A stretch of DNA of 64,000 nt. Origin: Ursus arctos (taxonomy: Eukaryota > Chordata > Mammalia > Carnivora > Ursidae). Positions 1 through 11,102 of this stretch are shown here, piece by piece (the first letter of the stretch is position 1; each line of letters opens with the position of its first letter). A model generated the notes under the pieces. It saw nothing but the letters and a program-made list of their open reading frames with translations, was not told the origin of the DNA and ran no database searches. The stretch spans positions 2,750,001-2,814,000 of the forward strand of contig NW_026622985.1 in the NCBI RefSeq assembly GCF_023065955.2, written 5' to 3'. A program made the position numbers and the translations under genes.

Positions 1-194
1 TAGAAAGTTAACTTCATGCTAAATTATTTTACAGAAATGGGAAAGGTTTCTATCTAGAAAGAAGTAGAAGCACAAAATAGAGATAATGGGTAATGCATTA
101 ATATTTTTATGCGTTGGTTAATTATGTTTGCTATTATTTTGTGTTTAATTATTAGATTTTTAAGTTCATGCAAGAAATTAGCCTGTAATTTTTT

Positions 195-560
195 CCTTTT
201 AATACACCCTTTCCCTGCTTTTAAGCACAGATTTTTAAAAACTATTTACATTTATAAAAATTTAACCATATAATGTCTCATTTTTTTTCCAAATCCTCCT
301 CTTATGTCCATCCTCCAGATTATTTTGTATCAAATGTTATACATACACATTTTCATTTCTTTGGACCTATTGCATATATGTATCTAAAAGATAGACTCTC
401 TTTCTAAACATTACAGTTACATTATTATCATGCCTAAAACTTTAACAATAATTCCTTAGTATAATCAGATATCCAGTCAGTGTATCAATTTCTAAATGTG
501 AGTTGTTTTCTTCAACAACTCATTTTGAATATCTTCTTCATTTATATATTTCTTTTTGTT
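195..560 (-). mobile_element. Old L1M-type LINE-1 3' fragment, antisense
   Basis: The stretch around 440-500 (short core 'aacaataattccttagtat', then 'atccagtcagtgt') matches wording I recall from old mammalian L1M/L1ME 3' regions read on the opposite strand. It is heavily decayed, with no poly-A or target duplication visible. It could instead be another ancient AT-rich repeat, so I am only moderately sure of the family. Confidence 0.42.
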
Positions 561-2168
561 TTCTCTTTTCATTTTGGTTTGAACACATTTCCAAAACAAT
601 AACTTCTAATTGTATGTAAAATAATAATACTTAAAATAGGGGAAACTTCAGCAGACTTTATGCCTTTCTCCTTTATGCCCTGAAATACATGAGTTTGATC
701 TTTGTAGTTGTGTTCTCAGTAAATTTTGAGACTGCACTAGGAGAGGATAAGGTTAGCAGTAGTCTGCATTTTGGTAAAGGGAGTGGAGGGAGAGGTCAGG
801 TCCTCCTGTAGTGGGCAAGGAGAGTAGGCATGGGAGATGCCCAAAGATTTGGCCCCTCTTTATGCTGAACTTTATGAGAGGACTGGGGACATGGGAATTA
901 AGAGTGGTGCTTTGCACAAAGGTAAAATTTTGAGTAGTATAAACAAAACTGCTCTTGTCCAGAAAACCATAATAGGAACTAATCAGTGGGGAGAAAGGAG
1001 CATTTTTCCAAGACCAAATGGCTCCGTGTGTCCAGGGCTAATGTCATATTTACTACTGCACTTAAAAAGGAAGTGATGGCAGGACACCTTCCATGACATT
1101 GGAAATCCCACATATTCTGGTAAGACTGATAATTGATTTAGGTATCATTTAATTAGATTATATTTTTATACATGATGACCAATTTTGTTGTTGTTGTTGT
1201 TGTTGTAGAATTAAAAGAAAATTCTAAAATTTAGTTATCCAACCTAAAATTATTAGAACATAATTTTTTGTGGCATTATGAAACAAAAGTATTAATAAGT
1301 GGTTATAAGAATGTAATATAACAACCTCAGAAATAGAGTAAAATGTAACTATGAGTATGCTTGACAGGTACTTGAGTTTCATCTACACATTTCAGGATGA
1401 TACTGTGGCTTAAAGGAAGAATCTGATTGCCATGACTAACCATTCCTCATCTACATGAAAAAAAAAAAAACTCCCCAAAAGTAAATGGAGATCCAAATTT
1501 TTTATCACACTGCCTCCTGAGTCAAACTCTGCCAAGAACATAGATTTATTGTACACTAAGTCCCTAATTAAGGGGCATTCTTTCAAATAGAAGAATAATT
1601 ACACCAAGCTATTCTGCTAGTCATTCAATCAGGAACAAGTGAAGGGAGACAGACCATATTCCATATACAGGAGTAGATGAAGTGCCTTGTATATGTCACT
1701 GGAAGTTCTAATTGATTCATCTCAGGATAAGCTGCTGTCAACTTAATTACATGAGAAATGCTTTTAAAAGTCTAATCAGATTTAATGTACTTGAAAATGC
1801 ATTTAATAAATTGCAACTTTTGTCATGAAACAAAAAGCTTAATTTTCATTTATGTTCACACGAATGAGTTTAGCTAAACTGTTCAAAGATTCTTCACAGG
1901 TTTGAAATTAAGAATACAAATTATAAGAACAAAGTTAAGAGAACAATACTTGACATGGGTTCATTATTTTAGTTATTAAGTAATGTATCAGATTTAAATA
2001 GAAAAATGAATTCAGAAACCAATATTTACTTTGTCAATCTCTTATATAAGTGTGCATTTGCAAGTCAGTTTCATGTTTACAGATCAAATTTGGTTAAGCG
2101 TAGATTAATTTACAAATTAAAATATGATTGCTAGAACTGGTAGAGCTTCAGTACAAACTAAAGCAGTA
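561..2168. other. Unassigned AT-rich DNA
   Basis: No gene or repeat family is recognised in these 1.6 kb. They hold a short (TTG)n run at about 1185-1206 and a 13-A run near 1459-1471. The 79-codon ORF at 837-1076 has no recognisable domain, no splice context and no homology I can recall, so I treat it as chance. Confidence 0.5.
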
Positions 2169-2430
2169 CAGGCCTACCTCAGAGATATTATGGATTCAGT
2201 TCCAGACCACTGAAATAAAGTGAATATTGCAATAGAGTAAGAATTTTTTTTTGGTTTCCCAATGTATATAAAAGTTACACTTACACTGTACTGTAATCTA
2301 TTAAGTACATAATAGCATATGTCTAAAAATATGCATACCTTAGTTAAAAAATACTCTAATGCTAACTGATAATCATCATCTGACCTTTTTGTGAGTCATA
2401 ATCCTTTTGGTGGTGGGGGATCTTGCTGCA
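2169..2430 (-). mobile_element. Tigger1-like DNA transposon, terminal fragment
   Basis: The block opens with a CAGG-type inverted-repeat terminus followed by 'cctacctcagagatatta', then the 'ttccagaccactg(a)aataaagtgaat' and 'ttggtttcccaatgtatataaaag' stretches typical of the Tigger1 (TcMar-Tigger) end. Relative to the usual transposase orientation this is the reverse-strand 3' end. It stops at about 2430, where L1 ORF2 sequence begins, so the L1 either inserted into it or removed the rest. No transposase coding sequence is present. Tigger1 is an ancient, inactive family in placental mammals. Confidence 0.88.
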
Positions 2431-2431
2431 A

Positions 2432-4660
2432 TACCAACAAACAAAAGTCTAAGACCAGATGTATTCACAGGTGAATTCTACAAAATATTTAAAGAAGAAC
2501 TAATACCTAGTCTCTTCAAACTATTCTAAAATACAGAAGAAAAACTTCCAAATACATTCTATGAGGCCAGCATTACCTTGATATCAAAACCAAAGACCAC
2601 CACAAAAAAGCAAGCTACATGCCAATATCCCTACTGAACATAGATGCCAAAATCCTCAAACAAATATTAGCAAACCACGTTTCACAATACATTAAAAGGA
2701 TCATTCATCATGATAAAATGGAATTTATTCAGGGGATGCAAGATGGTTTAATATTCATAAATCAATCAATGCGGTATACCAAATTAATAAAGGATAAAAT
2801 CATATGATCATCTCAATAGATGTAAAAAAATGATTTGAAAAAAATTCAACAACCATTCATGGTAAAAACTCAACAAAGAGGACTTAGAACGTGTCTCAAA
2901 TAATAAAAGTCATATATGAAAAACCTACAGCTAACATCATACTTAAAGGTGAAAAACTGAGAGCTGTTACTTTAAGATCAGGAATATGATAAGGATGTCC
3001 ACTCCCACCACTTTTTCAACATAGTATTAGAAATTCTAGACACAGTAATCAGACAGGAATAATAAATAAAAGGCATTTATATTGGAAAAGGAGATGTGAA
3101 ACTATCACTATTTGCAGATGACAAAATACTATACATAGAAAACCCTACAGACTCTACCAGAAAACTATTAGAAGTAATGAATGAATTCAGTAATATTATA
3201 GGATGCATGATCAATACACAGAAATCAGCTGCATTTCTATACCTTATAACAGAGTAACAGAAAGAGAAATTAAGAAAGCAATTTCATTTACAATTGCACC
3301 AAAAATAATAAAATGTCTAGGAACTAACTTAACCAAAGAAGTGAAAGACCTATAGTCTAAAATCTATAAAACATTGATGAAATAAATTGAAGATCACACA
3401 AACAACTGGAAAGATATTCCATGTTCATGGACTAGAATAATTAAAATTACTGAAATGTTCATATTACCCCAAGTAATCTACAGGTTCAATGCAAGTCCTT
3501 TCAAAATACCAACAGAATTTTTCACAGAACTTGAAAAAATAATCCTTAAATTTGTATGGAATCACAAAGACCCTGAATAGCCAAAGCAAACTTGAGAAAG
3601 AAAAAGAAAGCTGGCGTTATCACAGTTCCAGATTTCAAGATATACTACAAAGCTGTAATAATCGAAAGAATACGACCCTGACACAAGAATAGACACAGGT
3701 GAATGAAACAGAATAGAGAGAACTGAAATAAACCCACACTTCCATGGTATTAATCTACAACAAAGGAGGCAAGAATATATAATGGGGAAAAGACAGCTTC
3801 TACAATAAATGATGCTGAGAAAACTGGACAGCTGCATGCAAAACAATGAAATTGGACCGTTTTTGTACATCATATATATAAACTCAAAATAGATAAAAGA
3901 CTTCAATGTGAGACATGAAACCATTAAATTCCTGGAAAAAATAAAGGCAGTAATTCCTTTGACATTGACATTAGCAACACTATTCTAGATATATCTTCTC
4001 AAGTAGGGCAACAAAAGCAAAAACAAACTATTGGGACATCACCAAAATAAAAAAGCATTTGCACATTGAAGGAAACCATCAACGGAATATAAATGCAACC
4101 TACTGAACGGGAGAAGATATTTGCAAATGATATATCTGATAAGGGGTTAATATACAAAATATATAAGGAACTTGTACAACTTAACACCAAAAAAAAAAAA
4201 AATCCACATAAAAATGGGCAGAGGACCTGAATAGGCATTTTTCCAAAGAAGACATATAAATGGTTAATAGATGAAGGGATGCTCAACATCACTTATCAGG
4301 GAAATACAAAGCAAAACTAAATGAAATATCACCTTACACCTGTTGGAATGGCTAGAATCAAAATACAAGAAATAGTAAGTATTGGCAAAGATATGGAGAA
4401 AACGGAATCTTTGTGCACTGTCAGTGGGGGTGTAAATTGGTATAATCACTGGAAAACTTTAATGGAGTTTTCTCAAAAATTAAAAATAGAAGGACCACAT
4501 GATCCAGTAATTCCATTAGTAGCTATTTACCTAAATATGAAAACAGTAATTAAAAAAGATAAATGCCCTCTTATGTTTACTGCAGCATTTACAATAGGCA
4601 AGATATGGAAGTTACTCAAGTTGGAACTTAAATTCCTCCAACAGATTAAGAATAGACAAG
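2432..4660 (+). pseudogene. Decayed L1 ORF2 (reverse transcriptase, partial)
   Basis: Translation of 2619-2807 reads as the RT palm region of L1 ORF2: a 'sLLNiDAKILkqiLAN' type start, then 'hhDkmeFIqGMQ'. Further pieces continue to the C-terminal 'MRYHLTPVgMARIKI' stretch at about 4321. Stops and frameshifts separate the pieces. An intact ORF2 is about 1275 codons; no more than about 130 codons stay open here. The minus-strand ORFs at 3562-3924, 3999-4292 and 4264-4449 are antisense shadows of this region. Confidence 0.88.
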
Positions 4661-4666
4661 TTATAT

Positions 4667-4862
4667 GGGGCGCCTGGGTGGCTCAGTCCTTAAGCGTCTG
4701 CCTTCGGCTCAGGGCATGATCCCGGCGTTATGGGATCGAGCCCCACATCAGGCTCCTCTGCTGGGAGCCTGCTTCTTCCTCTCCTACTCCCCCTGCTTGT
4801 GTTCCCTCTCTCGCTGCCTGTCTGTCTCTCTCTGTCAAATAAATAAATAAAATCTTAAAAAA
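4667..4862 (+). mobile_element. Can-SINE (SINEC, ursid-type), sense
   Basis: It starts 'ggggcgcctgggtggctcag', carries 'ggcgttatgggatcgagccc' in the body, a CT-rich tail, and ends '(aaat)n aaatctt' plus A-run. Target duplications flank it: 'aagaatagacaagttatat' at 4648-4666 and a copy with two mismatches at 4863-4881. It sits inside the L1 at 2432-5400 and so is younger. The tRNA-Lys-derived head keeps A/B-box-like sequence for RNA polymerase III. The ORF at 4665-4850 is SINE sequence, not a gene. Confidence 0.95.
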
Positions 4863-4876
4863 AAGAATAGAGAAGT

Positions 4877-4881
<5 letters not shown>

Positions 4882-4920
<39 letters not shown>
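4882..4920. repeat. (CA)n microsatellite inside L1
   Basis: About 19 uninterrupted CA units lie where L1s normally read 'tatatacacaatgg'. It is therefore an expansion of a short native CA/TA seed in the L1 3' part, immediately after the SINE's downstream target duplication. Confidence 0.97.
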
Positions 4921-4922
<2 letters not shown>

Positions 4923-5400
4923 TATTCAGCCATAAAAAAAGAATGAGATCTTGCCATTTGTGACAACATGAATGGACCTAAAGAGTATTATGCTAAGTAA
5001 AATAAGTAAAATAAGTCAGACAGAGAAAGATAAATACCATATGATTTCACATATATGTGGAAAGTAAAAAATAAAAAAACAAACAAAGAAAAAGCAAAAA
5101 CAGATTCTTAAATACAGAGAACAAACTGATGGTTGCCAGAGGGGATCACAGTGAGGAGATGGGCACAATAGTAGGACCAGAGAAGGAGATAACAGGCTTC
5201 TTTTTATGGAATTGATAAATTAGGGGCATAAAATGTACATCATAGGGAATACAGTCAACTGTACTGTAATAGCACTGTTGGTGACAGACCGCTACACGTG
5301 TGGTGATCATTGGGTGAGTAATATAAACTTGTGGAGTCATTATGTTGTACAGCTAAAACTAATGAGACATTGTATGCCAAAGATACTTCAATAAAAAAAA

Positions 5401-6580
5401 GTTATAGTGATGATTGGAATGAGATTGCACGCACACACACACTGAATTAATCAGCAAATGGAAAAAAATCCCAACTCTGATTGTCTTGCCTCATTTCTCA
5501 AATAACTCATAAAATACTTTATGTTAAATGTTAATGGTGAGTCTCTGGTACCACGGATTAGTGGTTTCCAGGGTTGACAGAGAACCCATCCTCAACCCAC
5601 GTTTTACCTCTGTGAACAGGTATAAAAGACTCCCCTTTACTACTGTGGATCAAATGCTTACACAGTCCACACTGCATTATCTCAAGGCTTTTTCGCTTCT
5701 CTTTTAATTTTGATACCATTCAGCTTATCATTATATTCGAGATGCTACCCCATGGTGACTCAGGTATTAAACAGCCTGAGTTTAATGCTTCTCCATGAAC
5801 GGAGTATAGTATCATGCTAGTCTCATGGAACCAACCTCCTCTTTTAATCTACTAGGAAAATAATCCATAAATTAAAGAAAAAAAATAGGCATGCTCGTAT
5901 GGTGAGGTGCACAATGTAAACAAAAAGTTTATGCCCATAGGAACAACTTATTTTCTTGTTTCCTCATTGTTATTTGGTGTGTTTATAGATATTGTATATC
6001 TTCCTCAGACTGTGCTTGGGGCAATTATCCTGGAGATGTTAACTTTGTCCATGCTTTGTATCACTTAACAGATAAAGTTGTTTTCATTGCCCAGACAAAG
6101 CAATTTCTTTAATAATAACCATGAGTTAAGATTTCATCATGACTATTTTGCTAATTTAAGATCTAGTATACCCTTAATTTTCATGGAGAAATCTATGTAC
6201 TGCTTTGAGAGTATTTTTAGTGTTTCTATTTCACATTTCTAAAGGGTGCTCCATTTGTGCCCAGCTGCACCTCAAATTCAATATTTCTAAACTTTAAAAG
6301 GTGGCTTTTATACCACTTGTCCAAACCTGCACCTCCTTTGCTTTTCCGTGCTTCAGCAGATGCAACGATATTAGCCTGTTGTGCTGTCCAACAACATGAA
6401 TTGCTCTTGTTGCCCTTTTTTGGACCCTTGTTATCCAATCTGATACAAGGCTTTAAAAAAAAAATATTGCCTAAATATCTTTTGAATCTCTCTGCTTTAC
6501 TCCATATGTATCAAAACCACCCATCTTAATAATAACATAATCAGTTATATATAGATGATTATCTGTATTTGCTTTCACAA
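5401..6580. other. Unassigned DNA
   Basis: No repeat family or gene is recognised. A short CA run lies at about 5430-5444. The overlapping ORFs near 6226-6529 (both strands) have no recognisable domain. Confidence 0.5.
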
Positions 6581-6594
6581 TAGTTAACTATTTT

Positions 6595-6788
6595 TAAAAG
6601 ATTTTATTTACTTATTTGAAAGAGAGAGAGAGCACGCATAAGCAAGGGGAGTGGCAGGCAGCAGGAGAGGGAGAAGCAGGCACCCCACTGATCAGGGAGC
6701 CCGATGCAGGGCTTGATCCCAAGACCCTGAGATCATGACCTAAGCCGAGGGCAGATGCTTAACCTACTAAGCAACCCAGGCACCCCAG
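6595..6788 (-). mobile_element. Can-SINE, antisense
   Basis: Reverse-strand SINEC: it begins with the complement of the tail ('aaaagattttatttacttat'), then a purine-rich body, and ends with the head complement 'caacccaggcacccc'. Target duplications are 'tagttaactatttt' (6581-6594) and 'tagttaattatttt' (6789-6802), one mismatch. Moderate divergence suggests an older copy. Confidence 0.93.
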
Positions 6789-6802
6789 TAGTTAATTATT
6801 TT

Positions 6803-7030
6803 CAATATTTACACTCATTGATACTATTCTAAGCACCCAAGATGTACTAACTCATTTAATTTCCAAAGTAATTATACCTACTGGATACTATAATTATCTT
6901 CATATTATAGATAAGGAAACTGAGGCACAGAGAACTTAGCTAGTTTTCCAAGGGCTTACATGCAACAAGTGGTGGAACCAGGATTCAACCTCAGGTGTCT
7001 TGTCCCTAATTTGAATGCTTTTGACAAAAA
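6803..7030 (-). mobile_element. MIR SINE, antisense
   Basis: It contains the diagnostic reverse-strand MIR core 'gataaggaaactgaggcaca' followed by 'gagaacttagctag' and 'ccaggattcaacctcagg'. Upstream, 'tactaactcatttaat' fits the far end of MIR. MIRs are ancient tRNA-derived SINEs; this copy is fairly well preserved. Confidence 0.88.
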
Positions 7031-7079
7031 CCTTGTTTTACCACTTCCCATCTCCCTTAGGATAAAGTATAAATTCTTT

Positions 7080-7276
7080 TTTTTTTTTTTAAAGATTTTA
7101 TTTATTTATTTGACAGAGAGAGACAGCCAGCGAGAGAGGGAACACAGCAGGGGGAGTGGGAGAGGAAGAAGCAGGCTCATAGCGGAGGAGCCTGATGTGG
7201 GACTCGATCCCGGTATGCCAGGATCACGCCCTGAGCCGAAGGCAGACGCTTTAACGACTGCGCTACCCAGGCGCCC
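7080..7276 (-). mobile_element. Can-SINE (SINEC, ursid-type), antisense
   Basis: This is a low-divergence reverse SINEC with poly-T start, (ttta)n, 'cagcgagagagggaacacag' and head complement 'ctacccaggcgccc'. A perfect 19-bp target duplication, 'aggataaagtataaattct', lies at 7061-7079 and 7277-7295. The perfect flanks and intact CpGs mark a recent insertion. ORFs at 6960-7283 and 7106-7381 run through it and are not genes. Confidence 0.97.
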
Positions 7277-7295
7277 AGGATAAAGTATAAATTCT

Positions 7296-7730
7296 AAACA
7301 AAAAAACCCCCAAAGTCCTGTTGTTTCAATTTCTGATTTTATACCCTCAACTGGCGCGCCTCTTCCTTCAATTTTCTTCAACCCACTGAACTTGACATTT
7401 CCACAGTCTCACCTGGCCCCCAGCCAGGATGGTGGCCTTTTTCTCACCAGCCATGTTTCCTCAGCATTTTTTACACCATGATGCTATAACCATTGTACAA
7501 TCATTCTCCATTCATTTCATATTTAATAACAGGTCTGAACTTCAGAAATTGCAGTGTCAATTACCTATTACTCTATTCTATCCCCTTCCGGTATATAGTG
7601 TCAGCTCTTGATCATTCCAGTCCCATAGCCTCTGCTTTCTGATTTCCTCCTACAGTCATTAACCTGAGATCTACTGATGGACTAAAACTCTTGGAAATAC
7701 TATTCATCATATAGATAGATAAATGATGAT
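7296..7730. other. Unassigned DNA
   Basis: I see no repeat or gene signature here. A 60-codon ORF at 7429-7611 has no recognisable product. Confidence 0.5.
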
Positions 7731-7731
7731 T

Positions 7732-7752
7732 GAAGAAGAAAAAAGAAAGAAA

Positions 7753-7797
<45 letters not shown>

Positions 7798-7992
7798 AAA
7801 TGAAGCGAGAGGGAAGGGGGAAGGAAAGAAGGAAGAAGGAAGGAAGGAAGGAAGGAAGGAAGGGAGGAAAGGAGGGAAGGGAGGAAGTAGGAAAGGAAGG
7901 AAGGAAGGGAGGAAAGAAGGAAGGAAGGAAAGGAGGGAAGGGAGGAAGAAAGAGAGGGAGGAAGGAAAGGAGTGAGGAAAGGAGGGAGGAAA
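7732..7992 (+). repeat. Polypurine (GAAA)n/(GGAA)n tract
   Basis: About 260 bases of almost pure A/G on the plus strand: a (GAAA)n block (to about 7800) followed by (GGAA)n/(GGGA)n variants. Only a handful of pyrimidines interrupt it. Such homopurine mirror-like tracts can adopt triplex (H-DNA) structure and are length-unstable. The Lys/Arg/Glu-only ORFs at 7730-7975 and 7800-8072 are products of this tract, not proteins. Confidence 0.97.
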
Positions 7993-8577
7993 TAGATATA
8001 TACTTACATACTCAATTACTTCTTGGGCATGAGACTTACCACTTTAATCAAATTTTAGAGAGTTCCAGATAGCCAAAGCTATAGAATCTTAAAAGAGGGA
8101 AACGGAGCCAGCCACACCATATCCATAAACTCCCATAACTTCATCTATTTTTTTCTAGTTTTCCCTTAAGGACATTCTCTCAACATTTGTAGATTTAGAC
8201 ATCAACTCTTTCTTCTATAGGGTCAGAGCTCAAGCAGTTAGGCTACTAAGTCACAGATTCAAAATCCCTTTGTCAGCTCTCTGTTATATGTCTTGGGAGC
8301 TAGATAAGATGTACTTCAGTTCCCTGATTAAAAGCTTGAAGGAGACTCTGTAGAAAGCACAGATTTCTACAAATTTTCAGGAATGATAAAATTTTCTAGG
8401 GGATGTATTTATGTTGTGTTGTAATCCCACCCCAAGCTGTACTGTCTGTGATACAAGTTCCCTCTTTGACTAAGAGTCTTCAAGAGGCTCCTGATGTCTG
8501 TCTGTGAGGCCCTCCTGTTCATCCTTGGGTGCCCATCCTACTTTTTTCTTTTCCCTAATTCCTCAGTGAAGAAGCTC
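7993..8577. other. Unassigned DNA
   Basis: No recognised repeat or gene lies between the polypurine tract and the L1 target duplication at 8578-8590. Confidence 0.5.
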
Positions 8578-8590
8578 TAAGTCTCCTTTC

Positions 8591-9322
8591 TTTTTTTTTT
8601 TAATGAAAAATAGTGTTTTATTTGAAATGATGTATTATTCTGCACTATTGGCTTTTCTTTACATCGATACTATTATTTTTCTACTATGATATGTTAGTCA
8701 CCATACAGTACATCATTAGTTTTTTTTTTTTTTAAGATTTTATTTATTTATTTAACAGAGATAGAGACAGCCAGTGAGAGAGGGAACACAGCAGGGGGAG
8801 TGGGAGAGGAAGAAGCAGGCTCATAGTGGAGGAGCCTGATGTGGGGCTCGATCCCATAATGCCGGGATCACACCCTGAGCCGAAGGCAGATGCTTAACCA
8901 CTGTGCCACCCAGGCGCCCCACATCATTAGTTTTTGATGTAGTGTTCCATGGTTCATTGTTTGTGTATAACACCCAGTGCTCACTGCAACACATGCCCTC
9001 CTTAATACCCATCACCTGGCTCACCCATCCCCCCACCACCCGCCCCTCTAAAACCCTCAGTCTGTTTCCCAGAGTCCATAGTCTCTCATGGTTCATCCCC
9101 CCCTTTGATTTCTCCCCCTCCGTTTTTCTCTTCTTTCTCCTAATGTACAATGTACGATGTGGTCCACATATACAATGGAATATTACTCGGCCATCAACAA
9201 GGATGATTACCCAACATTTGCAGCAACATGGACGGAACTGGAGGAGATCATGCTAAGTGAAATAAGTCAAGCAGAGAAGGACAATTATCATATGGTTTCA
9301 CTTATTTGTGGAACATGAGGTA
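8591..9322 (-). mobile_element. Young LINE-1 with 5' inversion
   Basis: From 8591 to about 9147 the sequence is carnivore L1 3' UTR in antisense, starting with the poly-T complement of the tail. From about 9149 to 9322 the L1 switches to sense ('tggtccacatatacaatgga' through 'tttgtggaacatgagg'). A 13-bp target duplication, 'taagtctcctttc', lies at 8578-8590 and 9323-9335 and flanks the whole unit. The outer end of the sense piece and the inner end of the antisense piece are adjacent in L1 coordinates, the classic twin-priming arrangement. A SINE (8725-8920) inserted later into the 3' UTR. Confidence 0.93.
8725..8920 (-). mobile_element. Can-SINE (SINEC, ursid-type), antisense, nested in L1
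   Basis: Reverse SINEC with 'gtgagagagggaacacagca' body and head complement 'cacccaggcgcccc'. The target duplication 'acatcattagttttt' lies at about 8710-8724 and 8921-8935. Because it splits the L1 3' UTR it is younger than that L1. ORFs at 8821-9150 and 8903-9256 cross it and are artefacts. Confidence 0.96.
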
Positions 9323-9335
9323 TAAGTCTCCTTTC

Positions 9336-9666
9336 ACTCACTAATACAAGTTCCTAGTTTTGAGCTGACCCCTCTCCCCATGGTGAGTTCCAACATCATC
9401 TCTTCTATCAAAGCATAAAGTCATTCATGGCCAGGGATATGCAAGCACCTACAGCAAGTCTGTCAAGACAGCCCAGGGCCCCTAGAGTCCTCATGGCACT
9501 GACCTTTCACAGCACTCCACATGTTAGTTTGGATAATTAAGTCCTCCCTGCAGACTCTGTATCATATATGTTAAATCTTTCCCCTTCAAAGCCATATATT
9601 GCTGTGAGAGAAGAAAAAGCCAGGATGTAATTAGATATCCAAGAAATTTAATGAGGAATATGGTTG
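9336..9666. other. Unassigned DNA
   Basis: I see no recognisable repeat or gene between the L1 target duplication and the MaLR LTR. Confidence 0.5.
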
Positions 9667-10034
9667 TGTTATGACTGAATTTGTCCTCCCCCCATTCCGA
9701 TCTTGAAGCCCTAACACCCAATATGATGGTATTTGGGGTCTTTGGGAATTAATTAGGTTTCAATGAGGCCATGAGTAGGGTCCTCATGATGAGGTTAGTG
9801 TCTTTACATGACAAAGAGATCAGGCAGCTTACACTCTCTCTCACTCTCTCTCCCAGTCACGTGAGAACACAATAAGAGGGCAGCCATCTGCTAGTTATGG
9901 AAGGGCTTTTACCAGGAACTGAATCAGCCAGCACCTTGGTCTTAGACTTCCTACCCTCCAGAAGTGTGAGAAATAAATATTTCTTTAAGTCACCAGTCTA
10001 TACTATTTTGTTGTAGCAGCCTGGACTAAGCTAG
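9667..10034 (+). mobile_element. MaLR LTR (MLT1/MST-like), upstream copy
   Basis: It begins 'tgttatgactgaatttgtcc' and runs through 'gaagccctaacaccca', 'gtgagaacacaataagaggg', 'ctccagaagtgtgagaaata' (with the AATAAA-type signal) to 'gcagcctggactaagcta'. That order is the consensus layout of MaLR (ERVL-MaLR) LTRs. A CT-rich run lies at about 9835-9853. It pairs with the LTR at 10723-11102. Confidence 0.85.
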
Positions 10035-10722
10035 TAGTTGCTTCTGAGAAGTGGTCTGGAAGCAGCTTTGGAACCGAAGAATAGGTGGAGTAGGAGACTG
10101 GAGGAATTCTGAGGTGCAACTTGGAAAAAGCATAGATTTCTGGGAAAGGTCTGCCAGAATGAAAATGGACATTAAAGTGATTCTGGAGGGAGCTCAGCTG
10201 AGCTGTAGAGAAAGCATCCATCTTCTGAGAGAAGACATAAATAAATCCTGTATAGAATCTTGGTAGAAATATGGATCTAGAGGCTATTCTGATGAGATCT
10301 TGGAAGGAAATCGTACATATGAGCTGTGGGGTGATGCTTCATCAAAGGAAAGGGATTATGCTCAAGCATGAAGTTCTCATGGGTATGTTGTGCTAGGTTT
10401 TGGACTTACTTGGATCCTATCTGTCCTTCCTACTTCTTCCTTTTGGAATGGGAATGTCTATCCTATGCCTGTCCCACTACTGTATTCTGGAAGCAGGTAA
10501 CTTTCCTGGTTTCACAGGTTCATATAGTAAGAAATTTTGGCTCAGGAGGAAGCATACTTTGTGTCTCATCCGTATCTGATTTGGATGAGATTCAGATGTG
10601 ACTTTGGACTTTAGACTTGAAAGTTGATGCTAGAATGAGTTAACACTTATGGGGATGTTGGAATGGAAGGTATATATTTTATATGTGAGAAGGACATGGA
10701 TTTTGGAAGGTCAGAGACAGAG
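10035..10722 (+). mobile_element. MaLR internal region, partly deleted
   Basis: The last 120 bases ('gactttggactttagacttg', 'gttgatgctagaatgagtta', 'tgtgagaaggacatgg') match the 3' end of THE1/MST/MLT1 internal sequence just upstream of the 3' LTR. Only about 690 bases of internal region remain, well short of a full MaLR interior, and no retroviral reading frame is recognisable. ORFs at 10003-10266, 10368-10601 and 10663-10845 are incidental. Confidence 0.78.
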
Positions 10723-11102
10723 TACTATAGACTGAATATTTTTGTCTCCCAACATTTATATGTTGAGATGGGGTTTGGGGAGGTAATTGGGTTTAGATTA
10801 GGTCATGAGGGTGAGATCTTCAGGATGAGATTAGCATTCTTATAAGAAGAGGAAGACAGATTTCTCTCTCTTGCACTTTCTCTCTCTCTCTCTCTCCATG
10901 CACACACACACCAGGAAAAGCCCATGTGAGCACACAGTGAGAAGGCAGCCTTCAGCAACCCGAAAGAGGGTCCTTACCAGACACCGAATCTGCCAGCACC
11001 TGGATAGGGGAACTCCTAACCTCTAGAACTGGGGGAAATAAATGTCTTTTGTTTGAGCCACCCAGTCTGTGATATTTCGTGATAGGTGCCCAAGCTAAGA
11101 CA
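10723..11102 (+). mobile_element. MaLR LTR (MLT1/MST-like), downstream copy
   Basis: This LTR is homologous to the one at 9667-10034: 'tagactgaatatttttgtct', 'gtgagcacacagtgagaagg', 'ccagacaccgaatctgccag', 'gggggaaataaatgtctttt', ending 'caagctaagaca'. A (TC)n plus short (CA)n stretch lies at 10862-10912. The two LTRs and the interior between them form one proviral unit, old and inert. Confidence 0.87.

Larger units (their letters stand above)
2432..5400 (+). mobile_element. 5'-truncated LINE-1 (L1MA-like), sense
   Basis: This is sense L1 sequence running from inside ORF2 (reverse-transcriptase region) through the C-terminal domain, a short 3' UTR ('atgttgtacagctaaaacta') and a poly-A end near 5392-5400. 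It lacks the 5' UTR, ORF1 and the endonuclease domain, about half of a full 6-kb L1. A SINE (4667-4862) and a (CA)n expansion (4882-4920) interrupt the 3' part. The reading frame is broken many times, so the element is dead. The family is clear; the L1MA label rests on the 3' end. Confidence 0.92.

Noticed and set aside
837..1076. 79-codon ORF as a possible small gene
   Set aside because: It has no recognisable domain, no splice or promoter context and lies in AT-rich unassigned DNA.
3562..4292. 120- and 97-codon minus-strand ORFs with hydrophobic stretches, resembling membrane proteins
   Set aside because: They are antisense to A-rich sense L1 ORF2, which gives Phe/Leu/Ser-rich shadows.
4667..4740. 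tRNA-like head of a SINE as a tRNA gene
   Set aside because: Can-SINE heads are tRNA-Lys-derived but diverged and followed by a SINE body; not a functional tRNA. The same applies to the other SINEs.
7730..8072. Lys/Arg/Glu-rich ORFs that look like charged proteins
   Set aside because: They are direct translations of the (GAAA)n/(GGAA)n polypurine tract; any frame of such a tract stays open.
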